Positions 11,808 through 24,317 of a stretch of 64,000 nucleotides of DNA are shown one piece after another. Position 1 is the stretch's first letter, and every line of letters begins with the position of its first letter. The notes beneath the pieces are model-generated. The model searched no databases. It was not told where the DNA came from and saw only the letters and a list, made by a program, of their open reading frames with translations. Both the position numbers and the translations under genes were made by a program. Source of the stretch: Panicum virgatum (Eukaryota; Streptophyta; Magnoliopsida; Poales; Poaceae); NCBI RefSeq assembly GCF_016808335.1, contig NC_053136.1, positions 4,384,531-4,448,530 of the forward strand. Reading direction: 5' to 3'.

Positions 11808-14800
11808 ATGTCGGACATCCAAGAGCCTTTGCCGTGGGGGAAGTCCTCCGCCACCGTGGCGGTCCTGCAGCAGTTGGTCGCCGACCGGCTGCTGCCGCGG
11901 ATCACCGACTCGGGGGCGCCGGCGTGGATTTCCCCGCATCCGGACGAGACCGAGCCGAAGCCCCCACAAGGCTACGTCGTGAGCTTCGTGCGCCTTCACG
12001 AGCGAGGCTTCGGCGTCCTCGTCAGTAGGTTCATGAGGGCTTTGTGCAAGTACTACGGAGTGGAGCTGCACAACTTCAGCCCCAACTCCATCTCACAGGC
12101 GGCGGTCTTCGTCACCGTCTGCGAGGGGTACCTCGGCATCGAAGCCCACTGGGACCTCTGGATCCATCTGTTCTGCGGCGAACTCTTCGTCGAGAACGCG
12201 CGGGGCTAACCGAGGCGGTTCGCGCGCACCGGTGGCCTGACGCTCCACGTCCGCCCGACCCAGAGGAATTTTTACATCTCGAGCAAGATGACAACGAACA
12301 ACACCGGGTGGAGTCAAGGGTGGTTCTACCTTCGGAACTACAGGGGCGCGCTCCCGGCGTTCACTAACAGAGTTCTTCGGGAGCGACCGCCGAAGTGGGA
12401 CTGGGGGTGTCGCCCCCATCGCAACAAGCCAGGCTCGAGGGCCTCACCGACGCGCTGGTGCGTCTGGCGAAGAAGGGGCTGACGGCAGCGGTCGTCATCG
12501 CGAACTTCCACCGGCAGAGGGTTATCCCTCTCGTGGAAAGGGCCCTGCCGATTTTCGAGCTCACCCCCGGGAGCCAGGTGGAGGGCTCGAGGACGTCGAA
12601 AAAGCTGCTTTCCCACACCACCGCTGCCCGGAGGGCGAAGTACGCGGTGGCGGAGTTCCCTCAAAATCCCGAGGACCTCTGGAGGATCAAGATGCGCCCC
12701 GAGCCGGGGTACATTTCTCTGGTAAGTTTTTATTTTGAATCCGCTGTGTGTTGTGTGGTCCCCTTTTCCTGACCCTATCTCGGGCGTGCTTTGCAGGGGT
12801 TGAGGTGCGGCACCTCGAAGCCCCCAGTCCCGGAACAACGCCTGATCAATCGTCTCCACGCGGAGAAGATGAAAAGGCGGAAGGACGCGGCGGAGGCAAA
12901 GGTCGAGAGGAAGAGGAAGAGAAAGGCGAAGCACGACAAGGAGTGCAAGCTTGCTCGCGCGGAGGGGAAAACACGGCCCGCCACGCCCAAGTCCTCGGAG
13001 GAGGTGGCCTTGGACGCCGAGGACCACACTCCGAGGAGCGACGGGGAAGCCACGGGCGCGAGCCCCCCACCGTTCTACCTGTGGGATGACGACGAGGGGG
13101 AGCCGGCGGTGCCGGAGGTGACGAGGGCCATGGCAGATTCCTCGGCGCACCCATCCCTCGAGGGGGCTGAGCGGGGGTCGTCGCCTCGGGCGGCCGGTGA
13201 GGAGACGCCTGCGCCCCAGGTGCTGGTCCGTGGCGACGAGGCTGCGGCGGGCGAGGAGTCGTCCGTGTTGGCAGCCTCAAGTCACCAGGCCGACACGAGG
13301 GGGGTGCCCTCGGGGCAGTCTTCGAGGGGCTGCACGGCGACTCGGGCCCGAAGAAGCGCCACGAGGAAGCGGAGCATGAGTGCTCGATCCGGGTAAGCAA
13401 ACCTCGCTTTCGTTTTTGTTGCGTGTTTGGTGGGTTTCTCGATCCTGTTGTCCTCAACTCGTGTTCTTCGATTTCCAGCCCCGGGGCCGTTCCCAAAGAT
13501 GCGGTGCAGCTTGCCCCGGCCAAGGCTCTCAAGACCGGGGCACGAAGCACACCGCACACGGCGCCGCAGCCCCTGCCTGCTGTGGACCTCGAGGCGGCGG
13601 CCGCGTGGCTACTGGAGGCCATGGCTCGGGGTGCCCAGGCGGCGCAGCAAGCTCGGGCACAGGAGGAGGAGGGTGACGCCGGCCAGAGCGGTGCCGAAGC
13701 AGCCGCTCCGACTGCCGACGCCGAGGAGACCGGCCAGGGCGGCGTGGACGGCGCCGCCCTGGCAGTTACTGAAGTTGAGGCCCGTCAGGGCAATACGGCT
13801 AGCGCCGCCCGTCCGGCCACAGGAGGAGAGACTGGCGGGGGCGCGCAGGAGCGCCCTGCCGACCATGCTGAGGAGGTGACCCTCATCTTCGAGCCCTCGA
13901 GGGCCGAGGGCGAGGGCGTCGCAGAGGAGGACACGGCGCAGGAGGCGCCAGGGGTGGAAAGAGCCCCCATCTCGGAGTCCACCGAGGCCTGGGACGAGGG
14001 TACCGTCGCGGTAGTGCCCATGCCAACGGCGCAGGGGGGCGCGACGGCGTTGGTGGAGCTGCCGGACAACAGCGAGGAGTACGGGGACTCGATGGACATC
14101 GACCCCACTGCTGCGGCAAGCGCCGCCGCGCACATTGCTGAGTTCGCATCGGCCAGCGCGGGCATGCTCGAGGCGGGGACGTCCGAGGGGGCCATCTCGG
14201 GGCAATCGTTCCGTCCGGGGTCCCCTCGGAGTTCCTCCGCAAGGAGCAAGAGGAGGAGGAGGCCTGGAACAAGCAGATGAGCGTCGGTCGTGAGATCTTG
14301 CAAGCCCTCAACCGTGCCTTCCAGCTCCACCAGAATGCGGATTACCAGGTCAGCCAGGTAAATATTTCCCCCCGAAAATTGCTCGGATTCGGTTTAACTT
14401 TAACGTGTCTTTACCCACGTCCTTCCTCTTACAGCAGCTGAGGGACATCTCGCGTGAAAAGAGCGCCGAGATGACCCGGATGTACTCCCAGGTGAGCCAG
14501 CTCGGGCAGCACAACGCCGAGCTGGTGCTCAAGAACATTGACGCCAATACGAAAATGGCGGATCTGGGGGCGCGTCAGCAGGCGCTGGAGAAGGAATTGG
14601 CGCGGGTTGCCGATGAGCGGGATGCCCAGAAGGCAGCAGCGGAGCAGAAGGCCTGGGAGGCCAAGGCGCAAGCTTCCGAGCTGCAACGCCTTCGGACGGC
14701 GCTCGAGGAGAGAGCTCGCGAGGCTGAGGTGCAGAGCGCTGAGCTGCAGCGCCTCAACACAACGCTCGAGCAGCAGAAGGCCGAGCTCCTACACAAAGAG

Positions 14801-15529
14801 GTGGCCGTGGTTGCGCTCACCGGAACCCTCCGGGAAAAGGGCAAGGCCCTCGAGGGGAAGGAGGTGGCCCTCCAGAACATGGGGGCCGCCCTTAGGGAGA
14901 AGGGAGCCTCCTTGTCCTCGCTCGAAGAGGCCGCCTGGACCCAGAGGGAGGAGGCGCAGAAGAACATCATGGGTGAGTACCTTCGAGTTTTCGTCAGTTT
15001 GTTTCTTTTCGTAGCTGACGTTGATTTCCTTTGCTCAGAGCTGAAGCAGAAGGTGGCGGATGAGTCCGCGGCGAAGGAAGCGGTCCACACCGCGCTCACG
15101 GTGGCACAGATGGAGTTTGCTGAGCTGGAGCAGACCGCCGTCAGTGCGTGTCAAGAGCTCGAGGGGGAGGGTGCTGTCTCGGGCAGTTCGTTGATCAGCC
15201 ACCTGCGCGCGCTGGGCGGTCGGATCGCCGAACACGCCAAGAGCACCTTCCGTCTCGGTGTCCTGCGCACTCTCGCCGTGGCCTCGACACACTACCTCAT
15301 GGATCTCCAGAGGGTGTCGTTGGGGTACGTCATTCCCGAGGATGCGGACGCGGATGCCGCGTCGGCCATCATGGACGAAGCCGACGCCGCCGCAGAGGAG
15401 TTTGCCACCGTCCTCGCCGAGAAGCTCGAAGCAGATGTCCCTCCCATCGCCGAATTTGACGCCCCTGAGGGCCCGCAAGGGGGGATGGTAGCCTGTAGGA
15501 AAACTGGGCCTCGAAGCCCATGTAAATAG
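11808..15529 (+). pseudogene. Antisense multi-exon gene of the gypsy element (PF04195-like N-terminus, coiled-coil C-terminus)
   Basis: The gene lies opposite to gag-pol. The first exon starts at the ATG at 11808 and matches the 'putative gypsy type transposon' domain (about residues 15-130: LLPRITDSG, FVRLHERGFGV, ISQAAVFVTVCEGYLGI). After a frameshift near 12205 the domain continues (FYISS, GWFYLRNYRGALPAF, VVIANFHRQRVIPL) to a donor at 12721. Further exons fit GT-AG introns: about 12797-13394, 13480-14358, 14435-14970 and 15039-15529, with small frame breaks. The last two exons encode a long heptad-rich coiled coil (QLRDISREKSAEM onward, with many E/Q/L/R). Additional antisense ORFs are known in Tat elements such as Grande; their function is unknown. 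Splicing is inferred from sites only. Confidence 0.7.
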
Positions 15530-16093
15530 ATTAGTGTTTATATCATAGTCGCGCTTTGTAATCGCATCCTATGAATATAAGAGATTTTATTTCGTTGAAT
15601 TGACTGCGTGGCCCGTCGAGGCCTTGTGTGTTCGAGCCTATGTTTCTTTACTTTATTTCCGTGTTCTTCGTATGCGACTTAGATAAACATCTGCGAGGAA
15701 GTTTGCATTCGTAAGCAACGTAGGCATAGGGTGGTAAGGGGGGTGCCGTATCCCGGAGGCGTAGGCGGCCCCATGACTCGGCCGGCCCCATACCGTAGTT
15801 GCTTACGCCTCGCGTCCGTTTTTTCCAAGGATACGAGAAGCTTAGGGTCGAGACGGAAATATTTCGAAAAACATTGGCGGCCTTTTGGGGACGTTCGGGA
15901 GTTCCCCGCGTAGTAGCCCCCGAGGGAGGCTCGGCTTTGCCGAGGGTAAAGCCGAGCGTACCTCAGTGTTAGTGCGCATCCGATCCCTCGAGGGTCCGGA
16001 AGGTTCCCAAAAATAAACAAGTAATGTGTACTTCTTTATTATTTCGGGGAAACTAAACTACGAGTACAAACGATGTACAAATAGCTTGAAATG
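15530..16093. other. Gap between two convergent gypsy ORFs
   Basis: This holds the 3' ends of the antisense gene and of pol, which converge here. AATATAAG near 15574 could act in 3'-end formation of the + transcript. A copy of the GTAGCCCCCGAGGG phrase lies near 15912. No ORF of note. Confidence 0.5.
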
Positions 16094-19000
16094 CTAGGGA
16101 TAGAAGCGATGTAGCTGTTGTATGTTCCAAGCGTTGGTGAGGACTTTGCCTTTTTCGTTCGCCAGCTTGTACATGACGGGTTTGAGCACCTCGGCAATTA
16201 TGTATGGTCCTTCCCATGGTGGTGAGAGCTTGTGGCGGCCCCTGTTGTCCTGTCGAAGCCTCAGCACCAAGTCCCCTTCGTTGAGGTCTCGGCGCCGGAC
16301 CCTCTGCGCCTGATACCTTCGCAAGGATTGCTGGTAGCGCGCAGAGTGTAGGAGTGCCACATCTCGAGCCTCTTCCACTTGATCCAGCGAGTCTTCGCGA
16401 GCTCGCTGGTTTTGTTGCTCTTTGTATGTCTTGAGCCTTGGCGACCCGTATTCCAAGTCAGTGGGGAGAATGGCCTTGGCGCCATAGACGAGGAAGAACG
16501 GGGAAAAGCCCGTGGCTCTGCTTGGGGTCGTCCTCAGGCTCCAAATGACCGAGGGTAGCTCCGTGAGCCATCTCCGGCCAAACTTGTTCAGCTTGTTGAA
16601 GATTCTCGGCTTTAGTCCTTGGAGGATCATGCCATTGGCACGCTCCACTTGCCCGTTCATCTGTGGGTGTGCCACAGCCGACCAGTCCACACGTATGTGG
16701 AAATTGTCGCATAACGCCAAGAACTTCTTGCCTATGAACTGGGTGCCGTTGTCAGTGATGATCGAGTTCGGGACCCCGAACCTGAAAACGATGTCGGTGA
16801 AGAACAGAACTGCTTGCTCGGATTTGATCTTGCTGATGGGTCGAGCCTCGATCCACTTGGAGAATTTGTCGACCGCCACCAGCAAGTGGGTGAAGCCCCC
16901 GGGCGCCTTCTTCAGCGGACCGACGAGGTCTAGTCCCCATACGGCGAATGACCACGTGATGGGGATTGTCTGCAGAGCATGGGCCGGGAGGTGTGTTTTC
17001 CGAGCGTAGAACTGGCAACCCTCGCAGGGTCGCATGACGTCGGTGGCGTCGGCGACCGCGGTGGGCCAGTAGAAACCTTGCCGAAACGAGTTACCCACGA
17101 GGGTGCGCGGCGCAGCGTGATGGCCGCATATGCCGGCGTGGATGTCGCGGATCAGCTCCTTGCCCTCAGGGATGGGGATGCAACGCTGCATGACGCCCGA
17201 GGGACTGCGCTTGTATAGCACGTCGTCGATTAGAACGACGGACTTGGCCCTCCGGGCGAGGTGTCGCGCCTGAGCGCGGTTCGAGGGTAGGATCCCTCGA
17301 ATCATCCAGTCGAGATACTGGACGCGCCAATCGTGCGAAGTGGGGGCCTCGTCGACTTCCATTGCTTTGGCCTCGTCCGCAGAGGCGGTCTCGAAGTCAA
17401 TGTCCATGGGTTCGACCTCGTCCGCCGGGGGGCTCCCGCCGGAGGGCCCAGCGGACGAGGGGCCTATCCCCGTCGGGTCGTTGAACTCGGTGGAGGGCTT
17501 GGTGATGTCGCGAGCGAAGATGTTCGGGGGACAGTGGTTCGCCCCGACGCGATCTTGGCTAATTCGTCGGCATCCTCGTTGTACTTGCGCAGGACATGAT
17601 TGAGCTCTAGGCCATCGAACTTGTCTTCGAGGCGGCGCACTGCATTGCAGTACGCCTCCATCTTCGGGTCGTGACAGCTATACTCTTTCATTACTTGATC
17701 AATGATGAGTTGAGAGTCACCGCGTACGTCGAGGCATTTGACGCTGAGCTCGATGGCGATGTGGAGACCACTGAGGAGGGCCTCATACTCCGCCATGTTG
17801 TTTGACGCAGGGAAGTGTAGGCATATCACGTATCGCATATGTTCTCCGAGGGGTGAGATGAAAAGGAGGCCGGCACCGGCGCCGGTTTTCATCACCGACC
17901 CGTCGAAGTACATAGTCCAGCATTCGCCCTGGATTTGCGATGCGGGTAGCTGAGTGTCTGTCCACTCAGCCACGAAGTCAGCCAAGATTTGGGACTTGAT
18001 CGCTTTGCGGGGGGCGTAAGTAAGAGTTTCCCCCATCAGCTCCACAGACCATTTGGCGATTATACCCTCGGCTTCCCGGTTGCGGGTTATCTCTTCCAAA
18101 GGAAAAGACGAGACCACGGTGACGGGGTGGGCCTCGAAGTAGTGGCGCAGCTTGCGCCGAGCCAGAACCACTGCGTAGAGCAGCTTCTGAATCTGTGGAT
18201 AGTGTATCTTAGTTTCAGACAACACCACGCTGATGTAGTACACCGGTCGTTGGACGGGCAGAGCATGACCCTCCTCTTGTCTTTCGACCACGATCACCGC
18301 GCTGACCACTTGGGTCGTCGCAGCTACGTATAGATAGAGGGACTCGCCATCCGTAGGTGGTGTGAGAATGGGGGCACGGGTGAGTGATGCCTTCAGCCTT
18401 TCGAGGGCTTCTTGAGCTTCGGGGGTCCACGTGAAGCGCTCGATTTTCCTCAAGAGTTGATATAGGGGTAAGCCTTTCTCGCCGAGACGCGAGATAAAAC
18501 GGCTAAGGGATGCTAGGCATCCCATGACCCTCTATACCCCCTTTAGGTCTCGGATTGGTCCCATCCGAGTGATGGCCGAGACTTTGTCAGGGTTGGGTTC
18601 GATGCCCCGCTGGGAGACAATGAAGCCCAAGAGCATGACTCGAGGCACCCCGAACACGCACTTCTCGGGGTTAAGTTTTACCCCTTTGGCTCGTAGGCAA
18701 TCGAATGCGATCCTGAGATCAGCAACCAGGTTGTCTGCCTTCCTGGATTTCACAACGATGTCATCGACGTATGCCTCTACGCTGCGCCCGAGATGGTCTC
18801 CGAAAACAAGGAGCATACACCGCTGGTATGTGGCTCCGGCATTTCTGAGGCCAAAGGGCATCGTAACGTAGCAGTACATGCCGAAGGGTGTGATAAAAGA
18901 AGTCGCAAGCTGGTCAGACTCTTTCATCTTGATTTGGTGGTAACCGGAATAAGCATCAAAAAAGGATAGGAGTTCACATCCCACAGTAGTATCTACAATC

Positions 19001-21767
19001 TGATCAATTCGTGGCAAAGGAAAGGGAACCTTCGGACATGTCTTATTTAAACTAGTGTAATCTACACACATCCTCCAGTTTCCACTCTTTTTCTTCACTA
19101 ATACCGGATTAGCTAGCCACTCGGGATGGAATACCTCTTTGATGAATCCGGCCGCCAGAATTTTCTGCAACTCCTCGCCGATAGCCCGGCGCTTGAGCTC
19201 GTCGAAGCGTCGCAGGCGCTGCTTCACCGGCTTGGAGTTGGGTCGGACATCAAGGGAGTGCTCGGCGACCTCCCTCGGTATGCCAGGCATGTCCGAGGGG
19301 CTCCACGCAAAGATGTCTGCGTTGGCGCGGAGGAAATCGACGAGCACCACTTCCTATTTGCCGTCGAGGTTGGCGCTGATCCGCAATGCCTTGTCGTTGG
19401 GGTGACTCGGGTCGAGGGGCACCTTCTTGATACCCTCGGCTGGTTCGAAACTCCCGGCGTGTCGGTGCGTGGAGTCCAAGGCCTCGCTTGCCATTTTGTC
19501 GAGGGTGGCTGCGAGGGCCTCGTCCTCCGCTTGAGCTTCCGCGCGCTCAATGCACTCAACGTCGCACTCGTAGGCGTGCTTGAACGAAGAGCCGATGGTG
19601 ATGACGCCCTTTGGACCCGGCATTTTGAGCTTGAGGTAGGTGTAGTTGGCGACGGCCATGAACTTGGCGTAGCAAGGACGACCAAGGATGGCGTGGTAGG
19701 ATCCTCGAAACCCCACCACCTCGAAAGTGAGTACCTCCTTGCGGAAGTTGGTAGCTGTGCCGAAGCACACAGGCAGATCAATCTGGTCGAGGGGTTGGAC
19801 TCGCTTCCCCGGCGCGACGCCGTGGAATGGCGACTTGCTGGGGCGAAGCTTGTCTAGTCCGATCCCCATGAGCTCCAAGGTGGGGGCGTACATGATGTTG
19901 AGGCTGCTGCCTCTGTCCATGAGCACCTTGGAGAAGCGGGTGTTGCCGATGATGGGGTCGACAACGAGCGGATACCGTCCCGGATGCGGGACGTAGTCGG
20001 GGTGGTCCTCGCGGCCAAAGAAAATAGTATCCTTCGACCAATCGAGGTAGGATGGCGTGGCCTTGGTGACGGAGAAAACTTCCCGGCGCTCGCGCTTGCG
20101 CTGCCGAGAGGTCATGTTCGTTGTTGCTCCTCCAAAGATGAAGAAGGCGTTCTCCACTGGGGGGAACTCGTCATCTCCACCTTTGTCGCCCGCATCCTTC
20201 TTCTTGACTTCGTCGCGATGCACGACGCGGTTGTAATATTTCTTGAGCATTTCGCACTGCTCGAGGGTATGGTTGACCGGACCCTTGTGGTAAGGGCACG
20301 GCTTCTTAAGCATGTTGTCGAATTGGCCTCCACCTCCTCGAGGGGGGCCTCGAGGTCCTTTGCGGTCTGGGGCGGCGGCGAAGGCCTCCTCGGAGTCCTC
20401 TACCTGCCCCGACCCACGCTGGTTCGGTGGGACCGGCTTCTTTCCCTTCCTCCCCCGCTTCTGTTTCTTGGCGGGGGCGTTGGGCTTGGCGTTGCTGCCC
20501 TCCACGGGCGCATCGTCCTTGCGCTTGCTCGATTTGTCGTCGAAGATGGCACCAACAGCCTCCTTGCCGGCGGCATAGTTTGTGGCGGCGTCGAACAACT
20601 CATTAGTGTTGACGGGTCAGCTTCTCGCAAGCTCGTGCACCAGGTTCCTGCACGTCGTACCTCGAGGAAAGCATTGATGACCTCGACGTGGGTGACGCTA
20701 GTTAGCTCGGTGCACTGCTTGGAGAAGCGTCGCACGTAGTCACGCAGGGACTCGCGGGGCCTCTGGCGACACCCTTTGAGATCCCAGGAGTTCCCAGGGC
20801 GCACGTACGTGCCTTGGAAATTGCCCACGAAGATGTGGACCAAGTCGGCCCAGTTGTGGATCTGATCCGCAGGAAGGTGCTAGAGCCACGTTCGTGTGGC
20901 GTCAGCAAGATGAAGAAGAAGGTTGCGGATGATGACCGCGTCCTCTATCGCGCCGCCTAGCTGACACGCTAGGCGGTAGTCGTTGAGCCAGACTGCAGGA
21001 TCAGTCTCGCCCGAGTACTTGACGAAGGTGTTGGGTTGTCGAAAGCGCGGGGGAAAAGATGCAGTTCGAATCTCCCGTCTGAATACCCGGGTGCCCGGAG
21101 GCTCCGGGGACTCACCCCTGTCGTGCTCGGGGTCGAAGCGTCCACCCCGTCGAGGGGTGTACCTCCTGCCGTCGATGACGTTGCGGGCGTCGCCGTCGCC
21201 AGCGTGCCCACGAGTGTCGCGGATTCGCTCCCTTACGTGAACTCTCCCGATGCGCTCGTGCACCGAGGGCGCCTTCGCACCGGGCGCTACGGCTATCTTG
21301 CCCTTCCCTGCTGGGGGTGTGTGCACAGAAACCTCGTGGTCCTGGTGCGTAGTCCCATCACGCTGCTCCGGGGCCTTCGAGCGCATACGAGACGCAGAAC
21401 TCTCGGCCTGCTGCACGACAGCTTGCTCGATGAGCTCCTGTGCCTCGCGGCGCAAGTTGCGGCCTGAAGGCGTCGATGGCTCGGGCATAGCTTGAAGCAG
21501 ATAGGCCGCAGCAACGAGTTTTTCGCTAGCCGTTTGCAGTTCCGGAGATTTGTCGACGTTGTCGTCGGCCAGGATGCGCTCCCGGGCAACACGTCCCGCC
21601 GCCTGGGCGTGTGTACCACGCGCGGTACGCTGCTGCTCGAGTGCGGCGCGTAGCTCCTGGGTTTGTTGGCGCTGCTCGTCGAGCTTGGCTTGAAGCTCGT
21701 TGAGCTGCGCCAGTTGAGCCTGTCGCGCCGCCGAGCTTGACGAGGAAAGGGCTGCAGGCGGAACCAC
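16094..21767 (-). pseudogene. Gypsy gag-pol polyprotein, several stops and frameshifts
   Basis: Gag spans 21767 to about 20400, with a Gln-rich coiled coil, then the retrotransposon gag domain (FVKYSGETDPAVWLNDY). A Cys/His segment (CPYHKGPVNHTLEQC) follows near 20280. The protease motif reads LMDRGSSLNIMY, where DGGSS is usual in the lineage, so one Gly is Arg. RT (19350-18532) keeps YVDD. RNase H and an archaeal-type RNase H (YFDGSVMKTGAGAGLL) occupy 18525-17540. Integrase (17407-16094) keeps the HHCC finger, the DNG motif and the Glu in NGQVERANG. In-frame stops lie at 20880-20882, 19354-19356 and 18532-18534, with frameshifts near 20660 and 17540. The element cannot move on its own. Confidence 0.93.
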
Positions 21768-21818
21768 CGGTCGATTTGCCAGGCGGAAAGAAAGAAATAA
21801 GTACTGAACTGGACTCGA

Positions 21819-23886
21819 CTAACCAAAATATTTTGACAATACCATCTGATCATACAACACCCCTACACCAAAGAAAGCTCCAAAAGCGATCGCAAAGGCG
21901 ATCCTTCTATGTGTTTGTTCTCTGGAGAGCGTAGAGTCATGATGTGCTTTTGCTGAACCACAAGGCCGATCAACAACACCACCACACAACTTTGGGTTCC
22001 CTCTAAAGCTCGAACTTGTAAATGTACTGAACTGGACCCCAGCCGGAATCGGCCCTTCTAAATCGTTATTGGAGACATTGAATGCAGCGAGGAAGTGCAG
22101 GTTGTTCAGCTCCATTGGGATTGCTCCTGTGAGATGGTTGTTAGACAGGTCTAGCACTTGAAGGTTCGTCAGGCTGTGGAGCTGCGGTGGAATCTCTCCT
22201 GATAGCCCGTTGGAGCTGAAGTTCAGTATAGCGAGCGATTTCAACTGACCAAACTCTTTAGGGATCACTCCAGTGAAGTTATTACGACCAAAATTCAGCA
22301 TTTTTGGGAAAGCACTAGCTACCCGGTACTCGAATGATGTACCTCTGTAAACAATCAGCAAAAATACCCTCTGATCCAATTCGGTCGCAGTGTTTTCTGT
22401 TGTTAGCATTGGCATCTCCATTAGGTCTTTTGGTATTTCTCCTGTAAGGTTGTTTTCTGACATGTCAACATGGAAAAGCAACTTGAGGCTTTTGATCCAG
22501 ACAGGCATTGGTCCAGTGAGTTGGTTATTGTGCAAGAGCAGCATCTCCAGGTTTTTGAGCGTTGACAGCCAAAGCGGTATCTTCCCAGACAGTGAGCACC
22601 TAGACAGGGACAGAAACTGAAGATTCTGAAACCCATCAATCGTTTCATCTTCTGGCATGGCCTCACCCTTGAAGTTACTCCCGATAATTAGGACGGCGAG
22701 TTCCTTACAATCCTTGAGGACATGGAGCGCATTCGTGATATTTGTGAAATTGTTGAAGGAAGCTGATAGGAAAACAAGGGACTTCAAATTGACTAGATGC
22801 TTTCTGGAATTGTGCCACTGAAGCTGTTGAACAGAAGATCCAACGTCTTCAGATTGATCAGGGTGGAGAAATCGACCTTGGCAAGCTCCCCGCTGAAATA
22901 GTTGTTCCTGAGGTCAATTGTTATGAGATTTGTGCAGTTGCTCAAAGCTGATGGCAGCTCTCCTGACATGTCGTTATGGTCCAGATGAAGCACCTCTAGC
23001 CTCCCGAGCTCACCTATCGAGTCTGGGATCTTTCCATTGAGCCGATTTCCACCAAGATCAAGATGAGCCAGATTTCTGAGGTTGGCTATGCTTGAACCAT
23101 CAAGGTTTCCATGCAATCCATTGTTGGGAAAAGAGATGTACTCTAACGAGGAAGCGTTGAAGAGTCATCTGGGAGCGCCCCACTGAGATCGTTGTGCCCA
23201 GCCTTGAGTACCTTGAGCTCAGAGCAATTGCCTAGACCAACTGGGATGCGTCCATTGAATCGGTTGTTCCTGAGATCGAGCACGGCGAAGGACGCCGAGC
23301 TGATGCAGAAGGAAGACGGCATCCATCCATGGAAACTGTTGTTGCTCGCATCGAGCACAACCAGACTGTTCATCACCTTCCACGTGGCTGATGGAAACTC
23401 CCCGGTGAAAAGGTTGCTGGAGATGTTGAGCACCTGCAATGGCCGGCCACCGGTGGCCGAAGATGGAGTCAGCTCACCCAGCTCTCCCTCAAGGCGATTG
23501 AAGCTGACGTCGACGGCGACCAAGCCCCTGGAAGAGGACAGGAGCTTCTCCAATGGCAGTTCGCCGGACAGCGAGTTGCGGGAGAGGTTGAGGCGCCGCA
23601 GTCCGGCGAGGTCGCCGAGAGCCGGCGAGACGGGGCCCTGGAGCCCTCTGCCGGGCAGGGAGACCTCGACGACCGCCCCGTCTCCATCGCAGGCGACGCC
23701 TTCCCACGAGCAGCACCCCGCCGTGGCATTACTCCGCCGCCACGACGTGGCGAGGCCGCCGTCCCGTGATAGCCCCACCACGAACCGGAGCAGGGAGCTC
23801 CTCTCCTGGTCGGCGCACGGCCTCGCACGTGAGGCCATGAATAGCACCAGCAGCAGCACGGTGAGGGCGAAGCCGGAGCACGCCAT
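21819..23886 (-). pseudogene. LRR receptor-like protein, PSY1R/RLP-type, two frameshifts
   Basis: The product starts at 23886 with a hydrophobic signal peptide (FALTVLLLVLFMAS), then a capping segment with paired Cys (CCSWEGVACDG), then many 24-residue extracellular LRRs (LxxLxxLxLSxNxLSGxIP). An island without LRRs follows (YRGTSFEYRVASAFPKML), then the last repeats, a juxtamembrane Cys pair (LCGG...CG) and a membrane segment ending LYDQMVLSKYFG. There is no kinase. This matches grass relatives of the tyrosine-sulfated-glycopeptide receptor that lack a kinase. Two lesions break it: a one-base deletion near 23164, and a deletion not divisible by three near 22792, each followed by a stop. A working gene would sit in the plasma membrane and sense a peptide. 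Confidence 0.87.
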
Positions 23887-24317
23887 GGCTGATTACTCGT
23901 TGCTGCTTGTTATTGTTCTTGCTGCTGCTGCTGCTGCTGCATTAATTGCAGGGAACTGACAAGGCTCCGGCTCTGCTGTAATGTAAGTTCTCCAGCTCTC
24001 GCAAATCTGCTGAATTAGCGTTAACCAAGTGCTGGCAAATCAGCTGACGCGTGACTGATGACTCGCTGCTCCAAAAGATTTGCCCGGGGTAGGAATAAAA
24101 TCTCATGTCGTGTCCACACGGGGCCTCCCCTCGTTGATCCTACGGCGCGCCGCCTGGCTGTTGGCGAGCCACCTGGCCAACCGGCCGGGACGAATTCGAT
24201 GGGGGATCGCAAGCAATCCACACGGGACGAGCAAGCGAGCAGCGACTGACTGGCATGCCATCCTGCGTCGCCAGTCAAGGCAGCAACGGCTCTCCTTTTG
24301 ACATTGGGGGAAAAAGG
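23887..24317. promoter_or_regulatory. Upstream region of the LRR pseudogene
   Basis: About 430 bp between the LRR start codon and the first array unit, where the pseudogene promoter should lie (read on -). A short CTG microsatellite sits at about 23922-23940. No clear TATA box was recognised. Confidence 0.4.

Larger units (their letters stand above)
7777..21780 (-). mobile_element. Ty3/gypsy retrotransposon, Tat-type, 5' end missing
   Basis: Read on the minus strand the order is gag, protease, RT, RNase H, a second archaeal-type RNase H, integrase (21767 down to 16094), then a long 3' region with a gene on the opposite strand (11808-15529, +), a polypurine tract, and a 3' LTR (9150 to 7777). 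A second RNase H and extra ORFs between pol and the 3' LTR are known traits of the plant Tat lineage (Grande, RIRE2 and relatives). The element landed inside the copia element. Its 5' LTR and the start of its internal region are absent: sequence stops near 21780, about 40 bp from the stop codon of an LRR pseudogene. Confidence 0.88.
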
